Origin: Halomonas sp. HAL1
Lineage (GTDB): Bacteria > Pseudomonadota > Gammaproteobacteria > Pseudomonadales > Halomonadaceae
Assembly: GCF_030544485.1 (NCBI RefSeq)
Contig: NZ_CP130611.1
Coordinates: 129,528 to 193,527 of the forward strand
Direction of reading: 5' to 3'
Length of the DNA: 64,000 bases
Shown here piece by piece: positions 56,092 to 64,000 of the stretch. The notes below the pieces were generated by a model. That model was not told where the DNA came from and ran no database searches. It worked only from the letters and a program-made list of their open reading frames with translations. Made by a program: the position numbers and the translations under genes. Numbering within the stretch: the stretch's first letter is position 1; each line of letters starts with the position of its first letter.

Positions 56092-56331
56092 ATTATCTCC
56101 GTTGCTGCTCACGCATCGAAAGCGCCAGCATTGGGCGCGGTGGCATGGCCTCCCCATACCCCGACAAGCCCATTATCTCCGTTGCTGCTCACGCATCGAA
56201 AGCGCCAGCATTGAGTGCGGTGGCAAGGTCTCCCCATACCCCGACAAGGCTATTATCTCCGTTGCTGCTCACGCATCGAAAGCGCCAGCATTGGGCGCGG
56301 TGGCAAGGTCTCCCCATACCCCGACAGGAAC
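56092..56331. repeat. Three 80-bp tandem repeats
   Basis: Units begin ATTATCTCC at 56092, 56172 and 56252; each contains CACGCATCGAAAGCGCCAGC and CCCCATACCCCGACA and differs at a handful of bases. A decayed fourth unit follows (to about 56400). Confidence 0.9.
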
Positions 56332-56687
56332 ACAATCACCGTGGATGTACACGCGCCGAAGACACTCGCTTTGCCAACAATGGCGTGCTTGGGATACCCC
56401 TAGATCATTAAATGCTTGTCGTAATTTCTGTTGCTTTCATGGCAGCTATTTCATGCATGAGGGATCAACCCTTCCCCACCCTTCTATACCTCTAGCTACT
56501 GCCGTTTGGTAACAGCCCTCTCCCCGGCACATGGATACCCATAGAGTGATGTTCCAATCACTGGGAATAGCGCTCTCTTGAATGGGGTAAGCGTATAGCT
56601 AGCACCCGTATTAATGATGCGATGCTTCAATGTTCACGCCCATTGCGGTTTATATCTAACCCCACGCTAGGCCTGCTCAGATACGCA

Positions 56688-56719
56688 TAAAAAAGGCTTG
56701 TAGAGTGACACTACAAGCC
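56688..56719 (-). terminator. Terminator of 174-residue gene
   Basis: GGCTTGTAG (56695-56703) / CTACAAGCC (56711-56719) with TTTTTT on the minus strand. Confidence 0.85.
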
Positions 56720-56764
56720 ATAGAGAAATCGAATAATGCGCTATTAAAAGATTGTCATGCCGTC

Positions 56765-57289
56765 CTAATTGTTTCCTTGTTGGCCTAGCTCTGGTCGGTA
56801 GTGGCGAGCAGTACCAATGGCCTTGTTAATACGTTTCAAATGGTCGATAAAGCGTGCTCTTCGTTCGATCAACACGAGGGCTTCAGCGATCAGCTCTCGC
56901 GCCTCTTGAGGCACGGTTTTCGCCCTTGCTGCTACCCCTGGTCGCTGTATTCTAACGGCATGCCACGTTGAGGGTGCGTGCCGGCTATGCTGTTGTCGGT
57001 TGATCCATTTACGCCATACCGGGTGAGGGCACCCGAGGCATCCATAGCCACACCGACTAACATCTAAAAGTACCGCGCCATGGGTACGTGGTTGGGCCTG
57101 CCTGATGCGCTCAACAATGCCCAGTAGCTGCCGTGTGTACTCGCCCATAATTGCATCTATATCGGCTGTCAGTGCGCCCACCATTAGCTCGGCCTCGTGT
57201 GCTAGCACCTCCCTATCAACAGTACGGCGTGATTGACGTTGATGAGTGTTCTCGGCCTGTGATTCATCGTCGTGATGTACTTCGTGCAT
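56765..57289 (-). CDS. Hypothetical protein with cysteine cluster
   Basis: 174 residues. A helical N-terminal half (VLAHEAELMVGALTADIDAIMGEYTRQLLGIV in two helices) is followed by SRCGYGCLGCPHPVWRKWI, a C-x3-C-x2-C-x-H zinc- or metal-type cluster, and a basic helix (ALVLIERRARFIDHLKRI). No family recognised. It lies downstream of topB on the same strand (197 bp) and has a terminator. Confidence 0.6.
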   Translation of the reverse strand: MHEVHHDDESQAENTHQRQSRRTVDREVLAHEAELMVGALTADIDAIMGEYTRQLLGIVERIRQAQPRTHGAVLLDVSRCGYGCLGCPHPVWRKWINRQQHSRHAPSTWHAVRIQRPGVAARAKTVPQEARELIAEALVLIERRARFIDHLKRINKAIGTARHYRPELGQQGNN

Positions 57290-57486
57290 TGCGGTTCCTA
57301 TCGTCTTCTATCACTCATCAGGCGTGTTGTTCTGAGTGGCTTTAAAGGGGCTAAGTGGGTACGTCTGGCGGGTGTAAAATTGAGCGCCTTCCTTGGCGAG
57401 GGGAGTCCTTTTCGGTTTGCTTTTTATGCGATCGGCCAAGTGTCCTAGCCCCATCCAAGGGGTGCCCGGGGTGCCTCTCGGCGGGG

Positions 57487-59841
57487 CTAGCGTGGATGCT
57501 CGTTTAGGAACACGCGACACTCCTGTATTGAGGTGCGGGCAGCCTCGGGAAGTTTTACTTGGTAGCGCTTCGCGGCGGACTCAGCAGCGGCTATCATTTT
57601 CGCGGTCGGAGCTTGGATCTGCATATACTTATCGATGAAGGTTTTGCACTCCCTGAATGAGGTCAGTTCTCCATTCAGCGTCACACCATTTTCGCCAGCT
57701 AGGCGCATAGCCAAGGCCTTCATCTTGTCGGTCGGCGGCGGTGTCTGCTGCATTACCTCGTCCAGGAATGAGCGACATATCTCGAAGCTCTTTTCGATGC
57801 CCTCTGGTAGCGTAAGACTGCGTGCAGCGGCTAGCTTGCGTGCTGCGGAAACCATGTTCTCTGTGGGGCCATTGGCTGCTTCTAAAACTGCCTCAGGTGC
57901 ATTGTCCATGATGTCGATTGCCTCTTTGATGCGGGTAGTAATGAAGTCGCGTTGAGCAGTTATAAACGTGTCGCGGGCGTGCTTAGCCGCTGTGTCGTTG
58001 GGGGCGTTCTGGATTGCATCGAGCTGGCGCTCCCAAGCGGCTGTCACGCGCACATCGGAGAGTTCGGTGGGGGTGTTATCGATGAATGCGCGGCCTCGTG
58101 GTGTGGAGACAATTAGCTGCTGTTTCCCCTTGCGCTTGGTGGCTACGTATTCGCGATCAAACAACGTCTGGATAACCGTATCCCGAGTGGCTGGGGTGCC
58201 GATCCCTTCAGCCTTTCGGAGTGCTGCTGCATCTTCCCCTTCGACGTGTCGGCCTGCATTGAGCATTGCGCTTAGCAGGTCGTGCAGCGTGTAGTGTTTG
58301 GGCGGCTCGGTGCGTGCCTCATGAAGCCTTACAGCCTCGATGGGAATGCTGGCGCCGGCTACCAGTGGTGGCAGGTCTTTCTGTTCTTTGTGAGCCTCGA
58401 AAGCGGACATCCAGCCGTGGTCAATGACGCGCTTGAAGGTGCCGGAAAACAGCGCTGGCTGCCGCTCTATCACGTCCTCGACATCGATGCTGGCGCTGAC
58501 ACTCAAGGACTCGACGGTAGCGGCTGGCAGGAGGGCCTGGATGAATTGTTTTGCACAGGCCAGGTAGACCTTTTGTTCGGCCTCGGTACGATCTGCGAGG
58601 TTCGGAGTTTTGCGCGTTGGAATGATCCCGTGGTGGTTCATCGGCTTGTCGGTAAAGCAACGTGGCCGTGGCACCTCCGCACTCTCCATGCAATGCCGGC
58701 GACCAGCTTGGCGGGCTGGCGCCATAAGCGCGTCATCAGCCTTTGCTGCGCCACCCAGAATGGCCAATAAATCGTTCCGGTTATACAGACTGGCGGGCAG
58801 TTCTCCATGCTCTGTTCGTGGGTAGGTCAGGTAACCATCGCTTCGCATTGAATCGGCCGCTTTCAGCGTCTGTGTGGCCGTGAGGCCGTACTGTTTTGAC
58901 ATGTCTCGCTGAAGCGCTGTGAGGCTGTATGGCAGCGGTGGATGCTTGGCTGTTTGCTTTGTCTCGGCCTCCAGAATGGCGGCGTTATCGACGGTCTCTA
59001 GGCGCTTGGTAAAGGCCAACATGGCAGCCCTGTCCAGGAACATCGGCTTGCCGTCATCCTGCAGCTGGATGCTGCTGGCGCCAGCTATTGGGGTGGCCGG
59101 TGAATAGGTCAGCTCGCCCCCGCCCAGGGTGATCTTCGCCTGGTAGTGATCGACTGGAATGAAGGCTTCAATTGCGCGATCGCGGGTAACAACTAGCCCA
59201 AGGGTGGCGGACTGTACGCGGCCGGCCGACACGAGCCCAGCCTTGCCCTTACCTTTGGCTAAATCGCTACCCATAAGGCCTAAGCGAGCGGTTGCCGTGT
59301 ATGCACGGACAAGGTACTGCCAGAAGCCATCCGCGTTGGCTCGGGCCTGCTGAGCCCGCCAGAAAGAAATGGTTTCTCCGGCGTTCCTGAGGCGCTTGGC
59401 CGCGGCCTGAACATCGGCCGCTTCCATAGAGCCGGTCAGCCACATCCGCTTCACCGAACCGCGGTACTTTGCGTACTGCAGGATCTCGTACCCGATGGCC
59501 TCGCCTTCGCGGTCTGGATCGGTGGCCAACCATACTTCTGTTGCTTGAGAGAGTTCTTTTTTAAGGTTTCCCAGGTATTTCTTACCGCGGTCGGTAGGCG
59601 TCTGAGGAAAGGCGGTAGGTAGGGGCAGAAGACTGCGGGGATCGCGCCAATTGGCCTCTGGGCTCACCTCGGAAGGCTCAACAGGCGCCAGCAAATGCCC
59701 AGCGGCCCAAACTAAGGTAAGTGTTATGCCATTCCAGGTGCCGGTGTAGGCGTTGCCGCTGCGCGTAAGACCTAAAGCAGGGGCTATTTTGTCGGCCTGG
59801 TCGGAGTGTTTCTCACACAGAATGAGTGCTCGTGATGTCAT
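57487..59841 (-). CDS. topB: DNA topoisomerase III (type IA), plasmid form
   Basis: 784 residues from the ATG at 59841. Toprim (ILCEKHSDQADKIAPALGL ... TDPDREGEAIGYE), cleavage domain with GYLTYPRTE (nucleophile Tyr), NHHGIIPT and EGIGTPATRDTVIQTL. The C-terminus carries three related 40-residue units (PTENMVSAARKLA...CRSFLD, PTDKMKALAMRLA...CKTFID, PTAKMIAAAESAA...CRVFLN) instead of zinc fingers. Decatenates and passes single strands during plasmid replication or transfer. Confidence 0.93.
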   Translation of the reverse strand: MTSRALILCEKHSDQADKIAPALGLTRSGNAYTGTWNGITLTLVWAAGHLLAPVEPSEVSPEANWRDPRSLLPLPTAFPQTPTDRGKKYLGNLKKELSQATEVWLATDPDREGEAIGYEILQYAKYRGSVKRMWLTGSMEAADVQAAAKRLRNAGETISFWRAQQARANADGFWQYLVRAYTATARLGLMGSDLAKGKGKAGLVSAGRVQSATLGLVVTRDRAIEAFIPVDHYQAKITLGGGELTYSPATPIAGASSIQLQDDGKPMFLDRAAMLAFTKRLETVDNAAILEAETKQTAKHPPLPYSLTALQRDMSKQYGLTATQTLKAADSMRSDGYLTYPRTEHGELPASLYNRNDLLAILGGAAKADDALMAPARQAGRRHCMESAEVPRPRCFTDKPMNHHGIIPTRKTPNLADRTEAEQKVYLACAKQFIQALLPAATVESLSVSASIDVEDVIERQPALFSGTFKRVIDHGWMSAFEAHKEQKDLPPLVAGASIPIEAVRLHEARTEPPKHYTLHDLLSAMLNAGRHVEGEDAAALRKAEGIGTPATRDTVIQTLFDREYVATKRKGKQQLIVSTPRGRAFIDNTPTELSDVRVTAAWERQLDAIQNAPNDTAAKHARDTFITAQRDFITTRIKEAIDIMDNAPEAVLEAANGPTENMVSAARKLAAARSLTLPEGIEKSFEICRSFLDEVMQQTPPPTDKMKALAMRLAGENGVTLNGELTSFRECKTFIDKYMQIQAPTAKMIAAAESAAKRYQVKLPEAARTSIQECRVFLNEHPR

Positions 59842-60300
59842 CCTGAAGGTCGTCCTTCGGTAGAGGAAAGTAAGCGGAATAAGCACCGCTCAGAAGCAAA
59901 CCGACAATACGATGTCTTTCATCTCTAAAGTGTATTGCATACTTAAAAAGTGTCGTCTAGTATAGCAACACATAGGCAGCGGAAAAAGCTTAACAACCCT
60001 CTGCCGAACGAATTAAGCGGATTGCGCCCGCTATCTCCTCTCTCCCCTGACACGGCTTCGGGGATGCGCATTAGCCGTCTGGTCGTCTCGGTAACGGGGC
60101 TACCGGAGAGCCCTCTGAGTTAGCCCTGATCCGGCTTCTCTCTCACTCTCAACTCAGAGGGCTCCCCAGTAGCAGATCCAGAGTTTGAAGTCGGGCGCGG
60201 CCCGGGCGTGCTGACAATCCACGCTCCCCAGTAAGAGCCTGTTTCCCTGTACCTCACCCGGCCTCCCCAGCCGGGTTTTTTTTATTTGCGAGGGCGATCC
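59842..60300. other. Divergent intergenic region topB-recD2
   Basis: 459 bp with the topB upstream region, a perfect 14-bp inverted repeat GAGCCCTCTGAGTT (60108-60121) / AACTCAGAGGGCTC (60151-60164), a CTCCCCAGTA motif repeated at about 60163 and 60227, and a terminator-like hairpin at 60256-60283 right before recD2. The leader of recD2 may be attenuated. Confidence 0.5.
60256..60283 (+). terminator. Terminator-like hairpin before recD2
   Basis: ACCCGGC / GCCGGGT stem with a run of eight Ts, ending 18 bp before the recD2 start. Confidence 0.75.
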
Positions 60301-62415
60301 ATGGACAACCTTGAGGAATTGAGCGGCGTGATCAGTGCCGTTCGTTTCGTAGGTGAAGAGGGATTTCAGATCCTGACTGTGCGCGATGCTCAGGAACAGG
60401 AGGTAACGCTGGTGGCTGTATGTCAGCCGCTCAACGAGGGGGAGTCTGTACAGGCCCGCGGCACTTGGGGCACGCATCCTAAGTTCGGCAAGCAGTTCAA
60501 AGCCGATCGGCTCATCACGCAAATACCTCAGGAGTCCAAAGCGCTGGGTGCATACCTTGCGAGTGGCAAGGTGGCCGGCATTGGCCCCAAGTTCGCTGCG
60601 CGGTTGGTCGCCCATTTCGGTGATGGGCTGCGCGACGTACTCGGTGACGAAAAGGCCTTACGGGCTGTGTCAGGCATCGGTAAGAAGAAAGCAGTGGGGA
60701 TAGCGGCGAGCTGGAATGAGTACCAAGAAGCGCGTGATGCATTGATCTTCCTGCAGGGGCATGGTCTGGGCGCTTCACGTGCAATGTCGGTCTTTCGCCA
60801 GTTGGGCCAGGAGACCATTGCGAAAGTATCCGCCAACCCCTACCGCACCTTATTGAAGACTCGAGGTATAGGGTTTCGTATAGCCGATGCTATGGCTCAA
60901 TCTCTTGGCTTCGAGTTGACCCACCGCGATCGACTCATTGCGGGGCTTCGCCATGTCGTTGATGCACGATCAGCCTCGGGGCATACCCTGGCAACCTCGG
61001 ATGAATTGGCCTCGGAAGGCGCGCAGCTCCTCGGGGTCGACGTGGCACGCATGGCCTCGGTTGTTGAACTGCTGCTGGCGCATGAAAAACTTATAAGTGT
61101 TGAGGGCGGGCTAGTTGGCCTGCCTTCGCTGGTGGAAGCCGAGAGAACCATCGCCACCGCGTTGCTAGCGCGTGCGGTGCATTGGAATGGCTGCAACCAA
61201 GTGCGTGTTGATGGCGAGCTGTCGGATGGCCGGGTGCTCAGTGATGAGCAGCGCCAAGCATTGGAGACCTGCCTTGCGTATGGGGTGGCTGTGCTTACGG
61301 GTGGGCCGGGGGTGGGGAAAACCACGGTGACTGAGGTGCTGGCGCAGACACTGGATGATGCTGGCCTTGAGCTGGCGCTGTGTGCGCCAACTGGCCGTGC
61401 CTCTCGGCGAATGTCGGAGGCAACCGGGAGGCCGGCGTCTACTATTCATCGTCTCCTGGGCGCTGGCGCCAGCGGCTTTGAGTTTAATGCTAGCAACCCG
61501 ATCGAAGCGGATGTAGTGATCATTGATGAAGCATCGATGGTCGATGTGCCGTTGTTTCTGGCTCTGGTGGTGGCGCTGCCTGACCACTGCCGACTGTTCA
61601 TCATCGGTGATCAGGATCAATTGGCCTCGGTTGGGCCGGGAAACATTCTTCGCGATGTGATCGGTTCGGGTGCTATCCCAGTGGCACGTCTTCAACAGAT
61701 CCGGCGACAGGGGCCTGGCTCGCAAATTACTGTCCAGGCGCACGCCGTCAACCAGGGCAATAGTCCTCAATCGGTACCAGATAGCGACTTTGAGATTGTC
61801 GAAGTGCCGGAAGGCGGTGACCCCGAGCTGGTGTGTCGTGTGGCATTGCGGGTGGCCACTGAAGACATGCTGGCGCGTGGCTTCGATCCTCTTTATGAAG
61901 TGCAGGTGTTGACACCCATGCACGGTGGTCCGGTCGGAACCCGTGCTCTCAATGAAGCGTTACGAAGCTATCACGTCCCGGGCGATCGGGGCTCTGTGAC
62001 AATCCATGGTCGCCAATGGGCGCCAGGGGACAAGATCGTGCAGACCGAGAATGACTATAACCGTGATGTCTTTAATGGTGATCTCGGCTATGTGGTGACG
62101 GCAGACGCTGAGGAGAAAACCGTGCTGGCGCGGTTTGAGGATCGTGAAGTGCTATTCACCAGCGACACCCTCGGCAAGCTGCAGCTGGCCTATGCCATGA
62201 CCGGACACAAAGCGCAGGGGTCCGAATTCCCTGCCGTGGTCATTCCTCTGGTGAGATCGCATTGGCACATGCTAGAGCGACAATGGCTCTACACCAGCCT
62301 CACTCGGGGCAAACGCCGCGTCGTACTCGTTGGTCACCCTTCTGCGATTAAGCGAGCCGTCCATCATGTCACCGGGCAGCGTCGACTTACCTCATTACCG
62401 CTTTGGTTGCGCTAG
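60301..62415 (+). CDS. recD2: RecD2-like 5'-3' DNA helicase
   Basis: 704 residues from the ATG at 60301. The N-terminal OB-fold and HhH region (GKVAGIGPKFAARLVAHFG, VSGIGKKKAVGIA) is typical of RecD2, then helicase superfamily 1B motifs: VLTGGPGVGKTTVT (Walker A), CAPTGRASRRM, VVIIDEASMVD (Walker B), IGDQDQLASVGPG and YAMTGHKAQGSEF with LYTSLTRGKRRVVLVG. Unwinds DNA 5' to 3', likely in plasmid processing or repair. Confidence 0.92.
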   Translation: MDNLEELSGVISAVRFVGEEGFQILTVRDAQEQEVTLVAVCQPLNEGESVQARGTWGTHPKFGKQFKADRLITQIPQESKALGAYLASGKVAGIGPKFAARLVAHFGDGLRDVLGDEKALRAVSGIGKKKAVGIAASWNEYQEARDALIFLQGHGLGASRAMSVFRQLGQETIAKVSANPYRTLLKTRGIGFRIADAMAQSLGFELTHRDRLIAGLRHVVDARSASGHTLATSDELASEGAQLLGVDVARMASVVELLLAHEKLISVEGGLVGLPSLVEAERTIATALLARAVHWNGCNQVRVDGELSDGRVLSDEQRQALETCLAYGVAVLTGGPGVGKTTVTEVLAQTLDDAGLELALCAPTGRASRRMSEATGRPASTIHRLLGAGASGFEFNASNPIEADVVIIDEASMVDVPLFLALVVALPDHCRLFIIGDQDQLASVGPGNILRDVIGSGAIPVARLQQIRRQGPGSQITVQAHAVNQGNSPQSVPDSDFEIVEVPEGGDPELVCRVALRVATEDMLARGFDPLYEVQVLTPMHGGPVGTRALNEALRSYHVPGDRGSVTIHGRQWAPGDKIVQTENDYNRDVFNGDLGYVVTADAEEKTVLARFEDREVLFTSDTLGKLQLAYAMTGHKAQGSEFPAVVIPLVRSHWHMLERQWLYTSLTRGKRRVVLVGHPSAIKRAVHHVTGQRRLTSLPLWLR

Positions 62416-62455
62416 CCTGCCTCACCAGTATCACCAACCTATAAAGGAGAGATCC

Positions 62456-62563
62456 ATGGCCAAGAGAAGGCTTGAAGTCGCCCGGGACCCCGGCGAGCCA
62501 CCTACAGCCTGCCTTTCCCAGCTGGGACACGTTGAGGCGCTTGTGACCGGAGGTGTGGCATGA
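62456..62563 (+). CDS. 35-residue ORF translationally coupled to next gene
   Basis: AAGGAGAG 6 nt before the ATG at 62456; its stop overlaps the next start (ATGA at 62560-62563). Product begins MAKRRLEVARDPGEPPTACL. Probably a coupling leader peptide or a very small protein. Confidence 0.5.
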   Translation: MAKRRLEVARDPGEPPTACLSQLGHVEALVTGGVA

Positions 62564-62832
62564 CCGGCTTCATCGCCATTCTCTGGGTCGGCGCTCTCGC
62601 GTATGCCGTCTTCCTGGCTGTGATGCTCATTTTCGGCTGGGGTAATCTCAAGGATCGCCGCTTTTTAATCCGCTGGATGGTCGCCTGGTCGGCGCTGCTG
62701 GCGCTGACGATCGGGATACGAATGGCTGCGTCTGAGCCTGAACAGCCACCGCCTCCCCCCGCGCCGCTGCTGGGAACGCCGATGGCTGTGGCCACCTCGG
62801 CAGGTGACGAAACTGAACCGGATGCGGACTAG
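62560..62832 (+). CDS. Small membrane protein
   Basis: 90 residues with GGAGGT ribosome site. Two transmembrane helices (FIAILWVGALAYAVFLAVMLIFGW, WMVAWSALLALTIGIRMA) and a proline-rich tail (EQPPPPPAPLLGTP) ending acidic. Function unknown; between recD2 and the coiled-coil membrane protein in the same direction. Confidence 0.65.
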   Translation: MTGFIAILWVGALAYAVFLAVMLIFGWGNLKDRRFLIRWMVAWSALLALTIGIRMAASEPEQPPPPPAPLLGTPMAVATSAGDETEPDAD

Positions 62833-62912
62833 AAAAGCTGATCACCCCGCCTTCTTGGAAAGGGGATTAGTGGGTACGGCAATGTGTGTGAGCTTTGTGG
62901 AGAGTCAACGTA

Positions 62913-63932
62913 ATGGGCAATCAGTCACCGACAACACGGTTCATCGAGATGGTGCCGCCTTTGCTGGTACTTGCTGGCGCGATCGCGCTGTTGCAGGTGC
63001 ATGCGATTCAGTTTTGGACTGAGTTTGTTGGGCCGATGGGTTGGGCCTGGGCTGTTCTCCTAGAAGTCGTTGCATTGTGGCTCTGGTATCAGCGCCAGCT
63101 GGCTCGGCGAATGCTGGCCATGGTCGCCAGCGTGCTTACGCTTACCGGACCTATCTATATGGTTTGCGAGCCTCTGGTGGATGAGTGGCTGTCAGCGTCT
63201 CACGTCGACGCCAGCCGGGAGCTGCGCATTGAGCGGCTGGCTCTGGAGGCCTCGCGCCTTGAAGAGAGTATCGAGACTTTCCGGGCAAATAGTGAGGCCC
63301 GGGCTGGCTGGCTCGAACCGATACAAGTCGCACAGGCTCGTCTCGCTGAGGTTGACAGCCAGTTGGCGACTCTCGTGGCGGCGCCCCCGGCCGAGGCCTG
63401 GACCTGGCGCCAGCAGGCTTTGATCGGCATGCAGGCGGTGGCGCTGCTGATCTTCCAGCTGGCCGCGGTGCTCGCTATCACCTCTCTATCCAAACTGCGC
63501 CAGCAAGCATTCGCCAAGGGTGTCACCCCGCGCCCTACCTCCTCTTGCGACAGGTTGCGCGAGGAAACGCCCGGAATTGGGCAGAACTTGGTTGTAGCAG
63601 GTGCGCTAAACACCGAGTCCGCTACATGCAACCTCGAACCGGAGCTGGGTTTGCCCAGTATGGGTGAAGCGAATAATGACAGTGAGCTGGGAAAGGGAGG
63701 GTTCGCGTATGCCGATATTGTCGTGCTTCGTGACGCCCTGGAGCAGTTGCTCGAGGACCGAGAAATGACGCAGGCAGCATTCTGCCGTGATCACGATTTC
63801 TCGCCTAGGGATCTTTCGCTACTGCGCCGACACGAGGCGCGTTGTGCAGCGGGAGAGCGGACAATCTCCATAACAGCCCTGGATCGGCTAGCCGAGATTC
63901 TTCGGCATCATCCGACCAGCTGTGCTGAGTAA
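62913..63932 (+). CDS. Membrane protein with coiled coil and C-terminal HTH-like domain
   Basis: 339 residues from the ATG at 62913. Three or four transmembrane segments (FIEMVPPLLVLAGAIALLQV, WAWAVLLEVVALWLWY, MLAMVASVLTLTGPIYMV, ALIGMQAVALLIFQLAAVLAI). An E/R-rich coiled coil lies in between, and a cytoplasmic tail with MTQAAFCRDHDFSPRDLSLLRRHEAR resembles an HTH. It could tether DNA to the membrane; no family recognised. Confidence 0.6.
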   Translation: MGNQSPTTRFIEMVPPLLVLAGAIALLQVHAIQFWTEFVGPMGWAWAVLLEVVALWLWYQRQLARRMLAMVASVLTLTGPIYMVCEPLVDEWLSASHVDASRELRIERLALEASRLEESIETFRANSEARAGWLEPIQVAQARLAEVDSQLATLVAAPPAEAWTWRQQALIGMQAVALLIFQLAAVLAITSLSKLRQQAFAKGVTPRPTSSCDRLREETPGIGQNLVVAGALNTESATCNLEPELGLPSMGEANNDSELGKGGFAYADIVVLRDALEQLLEDREMTQAAFCRDHDFSPRDLSLLRRHEARCAAGERTISITALDRLAEILRHHPTSCAE

Positions 63933-63946
63933 CGTAGGGGGTAGAC

Positions 63947-64000
63947 ATGTGCTCTGCACTCAATGCAACGAACAAGCCGGATTTGCTAGCAGACGACGCA
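63947..64000 (+). CDS. Start of a gene cut by the window end
   Basis: ATG at 63947 behind AGGGGG; 18 codons (MCSALNATNKPDLLADDA) remain open to the window end. Cannot be identified. Confidence 0.4.
   Translation, partial: MCSALNATNKPDLLADDA

Larger units (their letters stand above)
55434..56764. other. Repeat-rich non-coding region, 1.3 kb
   Basis: No credible gene. It holds a pair of palindrome-rich repeats (55816-55866, 55986-56036), three 80-bp tandem repeats (56092-56331) and a terminator for the gene to the right. Frames that cross the tandem repeats change relative phase each unit, so they are not protein repeats. The region could be a transfer or partition site; this is inference. 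Confidence 0.5.

Noticed and set aside
56092..56331. CRISPR array
   Set aside because: Only three units of 80 bp that are repeated over their whole length, with no spacers and no cas genes in the window.
56087..56512. ORFs across the 80-bp tandem repeats
   Set aside because: The repeat length is not a multiple of three and several frames are equally open; no ribosome site.

Overview
The window looks like a 64-kb piece of a large conjugative plasmid from a gammaproteobacterium, most likely a Halomonas-type or other oceanospirillalean/pseudomonad host. The evidence is a plasmid initiator protein with iteron-like repeats, a kfrA gene, an MvaT-type H-NS analogue (typical of Pseudomonas and relatives), an F-type (MPF-F) mating apparatus, topoisomerase III and a RecD2-like helicase. 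I saw no rRNA, tRNA or core-metabolism gene. The host assignment is inference; the plasmid assignment is well supported.

Layout. 0-3.8 kb: a truncated gene, then a tightly overlapping minus-strand operon around a tyrosine recombinase. 4.2-8 kb: mvaT-like gene, replication initiator, an intact IS3-family element, then a candidate origin with iterons. 8-37.4 kb: an accessory/establishment region of mostly single-gene units, many sharing one conserved leader and a hairpin terminator (radC, ardC, C5 DNA methyltransferase, primase-like toprim protein, ERF annealing protein and unknowns). It also holds a group IIC intron, kfrA, a secreted DNase, a higBA pair, an SRAP protein and a tyrosine-phosphatase-like protein. 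Inside it, from 21.5 to 32.3 kb, lies a minus-strand integron cassette array with several attC-like sites and an attI-like end but no integrase. That array is split by a 5.07-kb mercury-resistance transposon with an ISL3-family transposase (25312-30383).

37.4-53.8 kb: conjugation genes in two convergent blocks, traF-traH-traG on plus and regulator-traW-traU-trbC-(Cys-rich)-traN-(two secreted proteins)-traD-(small membrane protein) on minus. 53.8-64 kb: DNA-binding proteins, a repeat-rich non-coding stretch (55.4-56.8 kb), topB, recD2 and small membrane proteins. Relaxase, traI, traC, traB/K/E/V/L and partition ATPase are not in this window.

The most interesting signals are (1) a leader with fixed internal spacing placed before at least nine genes, several with anti-restriction or DNA-establishment functions, suggesting one regulon, possibly the early-entry (leading-region) regulon; (2) the integrase-less cassette array rich in HEPN-like proteins, with one cassette gene visibly split by the mer transposon; and (3) a family of about 18 iteron-like repeats dispersed over 26 kb.
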